Below are positions 17,614-25,699 of a stretch of DNA of 64,000 nt, piece after piece (the stretch's first letter is position 1; each line of letters starts with the position of its first letter). The notes beneath the pieces were generated by a model, which saw nothing but the letters and a program-made list of their open reading frames with translations, was not told the DNA's origin and did no database searches. The stretch lies in assembly GCA_945619025.1 (NCBI GenBank), contig CALZBJ010000005.1:62001-126000 (forward strand). The letters run 5' to 3'. The DNA comes from CALZBJ01 sp945619025. GTDB lineage: Bacteria; Pseudomonadota; Gammaproteobacteria; Cardiobacteriales; Wohlfahrtiimonadaceae. The position numbers and the translations under genes were made by a program.

Positions 17614-18702
17614 ATGACCAATAATCAAATGACCGAAATTGATGAGTTGAGCCGTAAAACCATTCAAGGCCTAAAGCCCTATAGCTCAACGCCGCGAGAT
17701 GAATCGAGCGATGTGATCTATCTAAACGCCAACGAAAATCCCTACCCGCGAGAATATGCGCTCTTAAGTAAAGAGTTTAACCGCTATCCTGAGCCGCAAC
17801 CGAGCCGGTTAATTGAAAATTATGCCCAGTTTTTAGGGGTGACTCCGGATAATATTTTGGTGAGCCTTGGCGGGGATGAATCGATCAAACTCATTATCGA
17901 AGCTTTTTGTGAGCCGCGCGATGAAGCGATTTTATATTGTCCACCAACCTTTGGCATGTACGATATTAGCGCGCGCGTTGTGGGCGTGCACTCCATTGAA
18001 GTACCGCTTGATAAAGACTTTAATCTCGATGTGGCGGGCATTAAAAATGCACTCGATAATACCGAAATCAATGTCAAAGTGATCTTTCTCTGTAGCCCCA
18101 ATAATCCAACCGGTAACAGCATGGATCGAGCGGCGATGATTGAGATTTTAGAAGCGGCAAAAGGGCGCGCGATTGTGGTGATTGACGAGGCCTACATTGA
18201 ATTTTCTGATCAAAAAACCGATAGCGTCACAGATCTCATCAACACCTATCCCCATTTAGCGATTATCCGGACACTCTCAAAGGCGTTTGGCCTAGCGGGG
18301 ATTCGTTGCGGGTTTACTGTTGGCAGTAAAGCGCTGATTGATGTGCTTAAAAAAGTGATCGCCCCGTACCCAATTCCCATTCCCGTCATTGATATTGCAA
18401 CGCAAACGGTCAATGAGGCGGGCATTGCTGAGATGTGGCGCGTCGTTGATAAGATCAAAGTCCTTAAAGCGGAATTAAAAACCGATTTAGAAGCGCTTTC
18501 CATCGTCAAAAAAGTCTATAAAAGCGATACCAACTGGTTACTGGTGGAAGTATCGGACGCAAGCGCAATTTTTAATTATCTATTACAGAACAATATTCAT
18601 GTACGCGATCAACGCGGCGTGCTCCAAAATATGCTACGAATTAGTATTGGCACACGCGAGGAAAACAGGCGTTTAATCGACGTATTAAAAACGTATCCAT
18701 AG
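17614..18702 (+). CDS. hisC: Histidinol-phosphate aminotransferase
   Basis: PLP enzyme converting imidazole-acetol phosphate to histidinol phosphate. 362 residues. YLNANENPY near 36-44, SPNNPTG (161-167), DEAYIEF (191-197) and the PLP lysine K223 in TLSKAFGLAGIRCG are all in place. The AAGGAGGAA stretch inside the end of hisD serves as ribosome site. Confidence 0.96.
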   Translation: MTNNQMTEIDELSRKTIQGLKPYSSTPRDESSDVIYLNANENPYPREYALLSKEFNRYPEPQPSRLIENYAQFLGVTPDNILVSLGGDESIKLIIEAFCEPRDEAILYCPPTFGMYDISARVVGVHSIEVPLDKDFNLDVAGIKNALDNTEINVKVIFLCSPNNPTGNSMDRAAMIEILEAAKGRAIVVIDEAYIEFSDQKTDSVTDLINTYPHLAIIRTLSKAFGLAGIRCGFTVGSKALIDVLKKVIAPYPIPIPVIDIATQTVNEAGIAEMWRVVDKIKVLKAELKTDLEALSIVKKVYKSDTNWLLVEVSDASAIFNYLLQNNIHVRDQRGVLQNMLRISIGTREENRRLIDVLKTYP

Positions 18703-18713
18703 GAGAGGAACTC

Positions 18714-19805
18714 ATGCAAAACATTCTTTTTATCGATCGTGATGGCACCTTAATTGACGAGCCGAAGACCGATTTTCAGATCGACTCACTGCAAAAATTG
18801 ATCTTTGAGCCGATGGTGATTCCATCTCTCATTACGCTTCGCGATGCGGGGTACCGCTTTGTGCTTGTGAGCAATCAAGATGGCTTAGGAACAGAGAGTT
18901 TCCCGACGCCCACCTTTGTTGAGCCGCAAGAGAAAATGCTCGAGCTCTTTGCATCGCAAGGCATTGAGTTTGATGATGTTTTAATCTGCCCGCATTTTGA
19001 TGAAGATAATTGTGATTGCCGTAAACCAAAATTAGGTTTAGTGCAGGCGTATATCGATGAAAAACGCTTTAATCCAGAACAGAGTTTTGTGATTGGCGAC
19101 CGTGAAACCGATGTGAAATTAGCGGCCAATATGGGGATTGAAGCGATTCAATATAATCGTGAGAATTTAGGCTGGGAACTGATTGTTGAAAAGCTTATTA
19201 ACGTTAAAGAAGCTGATACGAAAAGCCGCGCACCACGCGAGGCAAGCGTGACCCGCACTACAAAAGAGACCGATATTGCGCTCTCAGTATTTTTAGATGA
19301 AACCGGCTCAAGCACTATTAATACCGGCCTTCCATTTTTTGATCATATGCTCGATCAGATCGCAACCCACGGCGGTTTTCGCATCAATGTTAATGTGAAA
19401 GGGGATCTTGAAATCGATGATCACCACACCGTTGAAGATACGGCGATTGCACTTGGTGAGGCGATTCGCGAAGCGTTAGGCGATAAACGTGGCATTGCGC
19501 GCTTTGGATTTGTCCTGCCGATGGATGAGTGCCGTGCGTTCTGTACGCTCGATCTTTCTGGCCGTCCACACTTAGAATTTGATGCGAAATTTAAGCGCGA
19601 TATGGTAGGGGATTTCAGCACAGAGATGGTGCAACACTTCTTCCGTTCGCTCTCGTACTCAATGGCGTGCACGCTTCACTTAAAAGCAAAAGGCAAAAAC
19701 ACCCATCACAAAATTGAGTCCCTCTTTAAAGTCTTTGGCCGTACGATGCGCCAAGCGATTAAAGTGGAAGGCACCGAGCTTCCAAGTTCAAAAGGCCTAC
19801 TCTAA
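18714..19805 (+). CDS. hisB: Bifunctional histidinol-phosphatase / imidazoleglycerol-phosphate dehydratase
   Basis: 363 residues. The N-terminal HAD phosphatase domain has DRDGT (8-12), a Zn site formed by CPHF and CDCRKP, and GDRETD. The C-terminal IGP dehydratase starts near residue 176 with the HDHM-like FFDHMLDQIATHGG, DDHHTVEDTAIALGEA and a second His-rich motif (KGKNTHHKIESLFK). This enterobacterial-type fusion is limited to part of the Proteobacteria. In E. coli the next gene is hisH; here only 49 non-coding bases separate it from hisA. Confidence 0.97.
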   Translation: MQNILFIDRDGTLIDEPKTDFQIDSLQKLIFEPMVIPSLITLRDAGYRFVLVSNQDGLGTESFPTPTFVEPQEKMLELFASQGIEFDDVLICPHFDEDNCDCRKPKLGLVQAYIDEKRFNPEQSFVIGDRETDVKLAANMGIEAIQYNRENLGWELIVEKLINVKEADTKSRAPREASVTRTTKETDIALSVFLDETGSSTINTGLPFFDHMLDQIATHGGFRINVNVKGDLEIDDHHTVEDTAIALGEAIREALGDKRGIARFGFVLPMDECRAFCTLDLSGRPHLEFDAKFKRDMVGDFSTEMVQHFFRSLSYSMACTLHLKAKGKNTHHKIESLFKVFGRTMRQAIKVEGTELPSSKGLL

Positions 19806-19854
19806 TCGAGTATCGAAGACGGATAAGGGACAAATAAGAGACTAAGGAGAGAAG

Positions 19855-20586
19855 ATGATTATTCCAGCACTCGATTTAATTAATGGTGAGGTGGTTCGTT
19901 TAGAGCAGGGCGATTACGGCAAACAGACGACGTTTCACTACTCGCCCATTGAGAAGTTTCAAGAATATGTAAGTGATGGCGCGACCTATCTGCATTTAGT
20001 GGATTTAGACGGTGCGAAAGATCCGGAAAAGCGCCAAATCACGACGATTCAATCGATCGTTGCCAATGTCGATGCCCCCATTCAAGTGGGCGGTGGTATC
20101 CGGACGATTGAGGATGTTAAAGCGCTCCTTTCCATTGGCGTTCAGCGCGTTGTGATCGGTTCGACGGCGGTGAAAAATCCTGAAATGGTTAAAGCCTGGT
20201 TTGAAGAATTTGGCGCAGATCGTCTAGTATTAGCGCTCGATGTTCGTATTGAAGCTGGTGAAAAGCGCGTCGCGGTGAGTGGTTGGCAAGAAACAAGCGA
20301 TTTAACGCTTGAAGAATTGATTGCCCTTTACGAGCCCGTTGGCCTTAAACATGTGTTATGCACCGACATCTCTAAAGATGGCATGCTCACTGGATCAAAC
20401 GTTGCGCTCTATAAAGAACTCGTTGAAAATTATCCTGAGATTGAGTTTCAATCCTCGGGAGGAATTGGCGTACTTGCCGATGTTGAAGCACTTAAGCCTA
20501 CCAAGGTTAGCGGTGTGATCGTGGGTCGTGCGCTGCTTGAAAATCGCATTACCTTGAAGGAGGCCATCACATGTTGGCAAAAATAA
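19855..20586 (+). CDS. hisA: ProFAR isomerase
   Basis: (Beta-alpha)8 barrel converting ProFAR to PRFAR, the substrate of HisF. 243 residues. MIIPALDLINGEVVRL with catalytic D7, QVGGGIRTIEDV, the second-half catalytic Asp in CTDISKDGMLTG and SSGGIGVLADVEAL are present. Ribosome site AAGGAGAG lies before the ATG. Its 3' end overlaps the hisF start by 16 bases. Confidence 0.96.
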   Translation: MIIPALDLINGEVVRLEQGDYGKQTTFHYSPIEKFQEYVSDGATYLHLVDLDGAKDPEKRQITTIQSIVANVDAPIQVGGGIRTIEDVKALLSIGVQRVVIGSTAVKNPEMVKAWFEEFGADRLVLALDVRIEAGEKRVAVSGWQETSDLTLEELIALYEPVGLKHVLCTDISKDGMLTGSNVALYKELVENYPEIEFQSSGGIGVLADVEALKPTKVSGVIVGRALLENRITLKEAITCWQK

Positions 20587-21344
20587 TCGCCTGTTTAGAT
20601 GTTAAGCATGGCAAAGTCGTTAAAGGGACCCAGTTTCGCGATCACGAAACCATGGGCGATATCCTTGAATTAGCCGCACGCTACAATGAAGAGGGCGCCG
20701 ATGAGATCGTGATTTACGATATCGCCGCCTCTGCGGAAAATAGCGTGGTGGATAAATCGTGGATCAAACAAGTGGCCGAAATTATCGATGTACCGCTATG
20801 CGTCGCAGGTGGCATTAAATCCGTTGAAGACGCGCAGATGGTGCTCGATAACGGCGCTCAGAAGATCTCAATTAACTCGCCCGCACTCGCCAATCCCGCG
20901 CTTATTACTGAGTTATCACGCACGTTTGGACGCGATAAAGTGGTGATCGGGATCGATTCCTATTTCGATGAAAAGCGCAATGATTACTTTGTATACACCT
21001 TAACCGGCGATGAGAGCAAAACGAATGAAACCGAGTGGCGAACCCTTGATTGGGTGCAAAAGGTGGAAGAGCTCGGGGCTGGCGAAATCGTGCTCAACAT
21101 GATGAATCAAGATGGCGTGCGTTCAGGATACGATCTTGAGCAACTTAAAAAAGTGAAAGCAGTGTGTCAATTACCGCTTGTGGCATCGGGCGGTGCTGGG
21201 GCGAAAGAGCACTTTTTAGCAGCTTATAAAGAAGCAGGCGTTGAAGGTACACTCGGGGCATCGGCCTTTCACAAAAAAATCGTCCACATTGGCGAGTTAA
21301 AACAATATTTAAACGAGAATGGGGTAGAGATACGCAATGAGTAA
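20571..21344 (+). CDS. hisF: Imidazole glycerol phosphate synthase cyclase subunit, divergent at the HisH-facing side
   Basis: Barrel enzyme closing the imidazole ring from PRFAR and ammonia. 257 residues. Catalytic Asps are retained: D10 in ACLDV and D129 in IGIDS (D11 and D130 in T. maritima). The barrel bottom that normally docks HisH differs. The N-terminus reads MLAKIIACLD against the usual MLAKRIIxCLD, so the residue aligned with gate Arg5 is deleted. The GADK motif is GAQK, replacing Asp98 by Gln (Q97). Gln123 is Asp (D122), and DITAS is DIAAS. The other gate residues aligned to Glu46, Lys99 and Glu167 remain (E45, K98, E172). No hisH is present in the operon. Identity as HisF is firm; mode of ammonia supply is inference. 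Confidence 0.95.
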   Translation: MLAKIIACLDVKHGKVVKGTQFRDHETMGDILELAARYNEEGADEIVIYDIAASAENSVVDKSWIKQVAEIIDVPLCVAGGIKSVEDAQMVLDNGAQKISINSPALANPALITELSRTFGRDKVVIGIDSYFDEKRNDYFVYTLTGDESKTNETEWRTLDWVQKVEELGAGEIVLNMMNQDGVRSGYDLEQLKKVKAVCQLPLVASGGAGAKEHFLAAYKEAGVEGTLGASAFHKKIVHIGELKQYLNENGVEIRNE

Positions 21345-21963
21345 CGCATTTGGGATTGATGAAGCGTCCATTGATTGGGAAAAAGTTGATGGAATGTTGC
21401 CGGCGATTGTGCAGGATTATCAAACGGCGGAAGTGCTGATGATGGGCTATATGACGCCAGAAGCGCTTGCAAAAACCTTTGACACAAAACAGGTGACATT
21501 TTTCTCGCGTTCGCAAAATAAACTCTGGACGAAAGGAGAGACCTCGGGGAACTTTTTAAATGCGGTAGAAATGGTGCTCGATTGTGATCAAGACACGCTC
21601 TTAATTCTCGCAAATCCCGTAGGCGAAACCTGCCATTTAGGGGAGACAAGTTGCTTTGAATCGGCATCGAAAAAAGCATCATGGGTCTTCTTTAGCCGTT
21701 TAGAAAAACTGCTCGATGCGCGTAAATCAGCGGATCCTGAGAGCTCTTATACCGCACGCCTTTACGCCTCAGGCACCAAACGTATGGCGCAAAAGGTGGG
21801 TGAAGAGGGCGTTGAGGTGGCATTAGCGGCAACGGTTAATGATCGCGATGAGCTAATTTGCGAAGCGGCGGACCTTCTCTATCACACAACCGTTCTCCTC
21901 CATGATCAAGATCTCGCGTGGGAAGATGTGCTTAATAAATTAAAAGAGCGTCACGGCGAATAG
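21337..21963 (+). CDS. hisIE: Bifunctional PR-AMP cyclohydrolase / PR-ATP pyrophosphatase
   Basis: 208 residues. The HisI half has SRSQNKLWTKGETSGN, the metal-binding DCDQDTLL and the Cys pair in GETCHLGETSCF. The HisE half (about 117-208) has YTARLYASGTKRMAQKVGEEGVEVALAA with the MazG-like EExxE/D arrangement. Last gene of the operon; start overlaps hisF by 8 bases, and a terminator follows. Confidence 0.96.
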   Translation: MSNAFGIDEASIDWEKVDGMLPAIVQDYQTAEVLMMGYMTPEALAKTFDTKQVTFFSRSQNKLWTKGETSGNFLNAVEMVLDCDQDTLLILANPVGETCHLGETSCFESASKKASWVFFSRLEKLLDARKSADPESSYTARLYASGTKRMAQKVGEEGVEVALAATVNDRDELICEAADLLYHTTVLLHDQDLAWEDVLNKLKERHGE

Positions 21964-22009
21964 TTGAAGAGTCGAAGACTCAAATACGCGTATTAATGCT
22001 CATATTAAG

Positions 22010-22036
22010 GCCTAAGTTAATCTTAGGCTTTTTTTG
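22010..22036 (+). terminator. Terminator of the histidine operon
   Basis: GCCTAAG (22010-22016), loop TTAAT, CTTAGGC (22022-22028), then eight T. Confidence 0.9.
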
Positions 22037-22059
22037 TGAAGATAAATCAATGATTGTAA

Positions 22060-22089
22060 GGAAAATATGTACAGGCTCGAGCCTTTTCC
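22060..22089. other. Palindrome upstream of oppA1
   Basis: A 12-base perfect palindrome AGGCTCGAGCCT (22073-22084) is flanked by GGAAAA (22060-22065) and TTTTCC (22084-22089), which can also pair. It lies about 50 bases before the first oppA gene and is a candidate operator or leader hairpin; no convincing -35/-10 pair could be assigned around it. Confidence 0.35.
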
Positions 22090-22137
22090 GTTACAGTAAG
22101 AGAATCGTTCTACAACAATAATAATATGGGAGTGTGT

Positions 22138-23757
22138 ATGAAAAAGCCTCTATTGACGCTATTGATTGGCGCGCTATTAACGAGTGCCTATGCGGCAAAT
22201 GTCCCTGAAGGGACACATCTTGCGGAAAAGCAGGTGCTCGTTCGCAATAATGGAACTGAGCCGCAATCGCTCGATCCGCATAAGATTGAAGGCGTGGCGG
22301 AATCCCATCTCGCGCGGGATCTGTTTGAGGGACTCGTGATTGTCAATCAAGAGGGTGAATTGGAACTGCGGCTTGCTACAAAATGGACTCATGAAAATCA
22401 CCGTATTTGGCGTTTTTATCTTCGCCATGATGCGCTGTGGTCTGACGGATCACCGATTACCGCCCATGATTTTGTCTATAGTTGGCAACGCTTAGCCGAC
22501 CCTGAGACGGGTTCGCCCTACGAGAGTTATCTGCAATATGCGCATATCGAAAATATTGATGCCATTATCAGAGGGGAAAAGGGAAAAGAGACGCTCGGGG
22601 TAGTAGCGCTTGACGATCATACCCTTGAGATTCGCCTCTCTGAATCGATTCCTTATTTGCCGCAAATTTTAGCGCATACGGTGATGTCGCCAGTACCGCA
22701 AAAGGTGATTAATAAGGCGGGCATTAAGTGGACAAGCCCTGAAAATTTTGTAGGAAATGGCGCGTACAAATTGCAAAAATGGGTGGTCAATGAACGCATT
22801 GTATTAGAGCGCAATACACATTATTGGGACAATGATAAAACGGTGATCGATGAGGTGACGTTTTTACCGATCGCATCTGAAACGGCGGAGGTGAATCGCT
22901 ATCGCAGTGGCGAGCTCGATATTACTGCCAATGTCTCCGTTGAGCTCTACCCGAAACTTAAACAAGAGATTCCCGATGAGATTAAAACGAGCCCCTATCT
23001 CTGTACCTATTATTACGGCATCAATAATCAGCGGAAACCCTTTACTGATCCGCGCGTGCGTGAAGCCTTGAAACTCGGGCTCGATCAAGAATTGATGGTC
23101 AATAAAATCAAAGATCAAGGCGATACGCCGGCGTACAGTTTTACTCCACCCTTTATTTCAGGCGTTGAGATTATTAAACCGAAATGGGCAGCACTTCCGC
23201 AAAAAGAACGCAATGAAAAAGCGCGGGTACTACTCGAAGAGGCGGGCTTTAATAGTGATAATCCGCTGACGATTACGCTTCTTTATAACACTTCCGATAT
23301 GCATAAAAAGCTTGCGATCGCGGCGGCATCGATCTGGAAGAAAAATATCGGCATTGAGGTTAAACTTGAAAATCAAGAGTGGAAAACCTATACCGATACT
23401 CGCCATCAAGGCAATTATGATCTCGTTCGCGCGTCGTGGTGCGCTGATTATGATGAGCCATCCTCCTTTTTAAATATGATGCGCTCCGATAGCAGCGTTA
23501 ATACGGTGCATTATAAAAGTGCTGAGTTTGATCATCTATTAGATGAAACCGTACAGGTGGAAAATGATGCCTCCCGCGAGCTCCTATACCAAAAAGCGGA
23601 GCGGGTGCTCGATCAGGATTCGGCGATTATTCCACTCTATTACTACGCTAATCTGCGTTTAGTCAAACCCTATGTCGGCGGATATAACGGTAAAAATAGC
23701 CTAGGGTATCTCTTCACCAAAGATCTCTATATCATTCAAAATGAGGCAAAAAAGTAG
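22138..23757 (+). CDS. oppA: Oligopeptide ABC transporter periplasmic binding protein, copy 1
   Basis: 539 residues from ATG 22138 (GGGAG lies 5 bases upstream; an in-frame ATG at 22126 has no ribosome site). Family 5 extracellular solute-binding protein of OppA/MppA type. Signal peptide MKKPLLTLLIGALLTSAYA has no lipobox cysteine. Family features: NNGTEPQSLDPHKIEG, DLFEGL, the ALWSDGSPITAHDFVYSWQR segment, NGAYKLQKW and SWCADYDEPSSFLNMM near the C-terminus. First of three tandem paralogues that precede the permease genes. Confidence 0.93.
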   Translation: MKKPLLTLLIGALLTSAYAANVPEGTHLAEKQVLVRNNGTEPQSLDPHKIEGVAESHLARDLFEGLVIVNQEGELELRLATKWTHENHRIWRFYLRHDALWSDGSPITAHDFVYSWQRLADPETGSPYESYLQYAHIENIDAIIRGEKGKETLGVVALDDHTLEIRLSESIPYLPQILAHTVMSPVPQKVINKAGIKWTSPENFVGNGAYKLQKWVVNERIVLERNTHYWDNDKTVIDEVTFLPIASETAEVNRYRSGELDITANVSVELYPKLKQEIPDEIKTSPYLCTYYYGINNQRKPFTDPRVREALKLGLDQELMVNKIKDQGDTPAYSFTPPFISGVEIIKPKWAALPQKERNEKARVLLEEAGFNSDNPLTITLLYNTSDMHKKLAIAAASIWKKNIGIEVKLENQEWKTYTDTRHQGNYDLVRASWCADYDEPSSFLNMMRSDSSVNTVHYKSAEFDHLLDETVQVENDASRELLYQKAERVLDQDSAIIPLYYYANLRLVKPYVGGYNGKNSLGYLFTKDLYIIQNEAKK

Positions 23758-23919
23758 CAAATAATCTGCGTGATTATTACTCAAAAACCCATCTTTTTAG
23801 AGAATTGTAGATTGATGGGTGATAGAGTCATAAAAATAGAACCTAAAAATGATCGTATAGATGGATCACACACAATAATAAAAAATAGAAAGCATAATGA
23901 ATTGGGGAGGAGGTTTCCA

Positions 23920-25563
23920 ATGAAATTAGATCACACATTTGGGCGTAAATCGATATTAACGGTGGCGCTGTCACTCCTGATGGCAGGCGGTATTGCGCAG
24001 GGTGCAACAGTTCCAGAGGGCGTCACGCTTGCCGATAAACAGGTACTGGTGCGAAATAATGGCTCTGAGCCACAATCGCTTGACCCGAATAAAATTGAAG
24101 GGGTGCCCGAGTCGCAACTGTCGCGCGATCTGTTTGAAGGGCTCACCATTATCGATCCTGAGGGCAATGTCATTCCGGGAAGCGCAACAGAGTGGGAGCA
24201 TGATGAATTCCGTGTGTGGCGTTTTACCCTTCGCGATGGGGCAAAATGGTCCAATGGCGATCCGGTGACGGCCCATGATTTTGTCTATAGTTGGAAGCGT
24301 TTAGCAGACCCAAATACCGCCTCTCCCTATCAAAGTTATCTGCAATATGCCCATATCGATAATATCGATGGGATTATTAAAGGGGAACAGCCCGCCGAGA
24401 GCCTTGGCATTCGCGCGATTGATGATAAAACCTTTGAGATTACTTTAAGTGAAGCCGTTCCCTACATTCCAAAACTTGTGGCGCATACGGCTTTATCGCC
24501 AGTGCATCAAAAAACCGTGGAAGCCCATGGAGAACGCTGGACACAGCCGCAAAACTTTGTTGGAAATGGGGCGTATAAACTTAAAAATTGGGTGGTAAAC
24601 GAGCGCATTGTCCTCGAGCGTAATCCTGAATATTGGGATAACGGGCAGACGATCATCGATGAGGTAACCTTTTTACCGATCGCGTCAGAAGTGACCGATG
24701 TCAATCGTTACCGCAGTGGCGAAATTGATATCACCTACAATAATATGCCAATCGAGCTTTTCCAGAAATTGCGCACCGATCTGCCCAATGAGGTGCATAT
24801 CGACCCTTATCTCTGTACCTATTATTATGAGATCAATAATCAAGTGGCGCCCTTTGATAATCCTAAGGTGCGTGAAGCGTTAAAATTGCTGCTTGATCGC
24901 GATATTATCGTGCATAAAATTAAAGATCAGGGTGATATGCCAGCTTACGGATTTACGCCACCCTTTATTGCGGGCATGGATACCGATACACCGGAGTGGT
25001 TTACCCTCGATCAAAAATCGCGTAATCAAAAAGCGGCTAAACTCCTAGAAGAGGCGGGCTACAGTAAGCGCAATCCGCTCAATTTTAATCTCTTATATAA
25101 CACCTCCGATCTGCATAAAAAGCTCGCCATTGCAGCATCATCGATGTGGAAGCAAAATAGTGGTGGCCTTATTAATGTGAAGCTTGAAAATCAAGAGTGG
25201 AAAACCTTCTTAGATTCGCGTCACCAAGGCAATTATCAGGTAGCGCGTGCAGGTTGGTGCGCCGATTATAATGAGCCATCATCATTTTTAAATATTATGC
25301 TCTCTCATAGCAGCAATAATACCGCTCACTATAAGAGTGACGATTTTGATGCGGTGATGGCAAAAAGCGTGCGCGCCGAGACGGAAGCCGCTCGTGCGGT
25401 GATCTATAAAGAGGCGGAAACAGTGCTTGATCGTGATACGGCGATTGTCCCGGTCTTCTATTATGCGAATCCGCGCTTGGTGAAACCGTACGTTGGTGGC
25501 TATACCGGGAAAGACCCGCTTGGCAGTACCTACACCAAAAATCTCTACATAATCAAACATTAA
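23920..25563 (+). CDS. oppA: Oligopeptide ABC transporter periplasmic binding protein, copy 2
   Basis: 547 residues from ATG 23920, chosen because GGGGAGGAGG lies just upstream and the product then begins with a proper signal peptide (basic start, hydrophobic core, ending AQGA). The frame extends back to 23770 but that part has no signal-peptide character. Very similar to copies 1 and 3 throughout: NNGSEPQSLDPNKIEG, TAHDFVYSWKR, NGAYKLKNWVVNERIVLERN and GWCADYNEPSSFLNI. The 162-base gap before it contains a weak hairpin ACCCATC/GATGGGT (23787-23820) and no terminator, so the operon continues. Confidence 0.93.
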   Translation: MKLDHTFGRKSILTVALSLLMAGGIAQGATVPEGVTLADKQVLVRNNGSEPQSLDPNKIEGVPESQLSRDLFEGLTIIDPEGNVIPGSATEWEHDEFRVWRFTLRDGAKWSNGDPVTAHDFVYSWKRLADPNTASPYQSYLQYAHIDNIDGIIKGEQPAESLGIRAIDDKTFEITLSEAVPYIPKLVAHTALSPVHQKTVEAHGERWTQPQNFVGNGAYKLKNWVVNERIVLERNPEYWDNGQTIIDEVTFLPIASEVTDVNRYRSGEIDITYNNMPIELFQKLRTDLPNEVHIDPYLCTYYYEINNQVAPFDNPKVREALKLLLDRDIIVHKIKDQGDMPAYGFTPPFIAGMDTDTPEWFTLDQKSRNQKAAKLLEEAGYSKRNPLNFNLLYNTSDLHKKLAIAASSMWKQNSGGLINVKLENQEWKTFLDSRHQGNYQVARAGWCADYNEPSSFLNIMLSHSSNNTAHYKSDDFDAVMAKSVRAETEAARAVIYKEAETVLDRDTAIVPVFYYANPRLVKPYVGGYTGKDPLGSTYTKNLYIIKH

Positions 25564-25573
25564 TCATAAAACC

Positions 25574-25591
25574 GTGCCACGGGTTTGGCAC
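25574..25591 (+). other. Hairpin between oppA copies 2 and 3
   Basis: GTGCCA-CGGGTT-TGGCAC forms a perfect 6-base stem just after the copy 2 stop. No T run follows, so it is more likely an mRNA 3'-end stabiliser or processing site than a terminator. Confidence 0.35.
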
Positions 25592-25699
25592 AATGAATAA
25601 AGCATCATTGAGATTGGGCGGGGCGTTATCGCGTTATCGGCTTTATCTCAATTAATGCCATTCATAATGAATTAATCGGATTAAAAAGGGAGGAGAATC

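Noticed and set aside
20571..20600. Alternative hisF start that would restore the Arg near the N-terminus
   Set aside because: The ATG at 20571 directly gives MLAK followed by IIACLDV; upstream codons in this frame belong to the hisA overlap and no in-frame choice adds an Arg after Lys4.
23770..23919. N-terminal extension of oppA copy 2 to an ATT/ATG-like upstream start
   Set aside because: The extension has no signal-peptide character and the strong GGGGAGGAGG site and normal signal peptide start at 23920.
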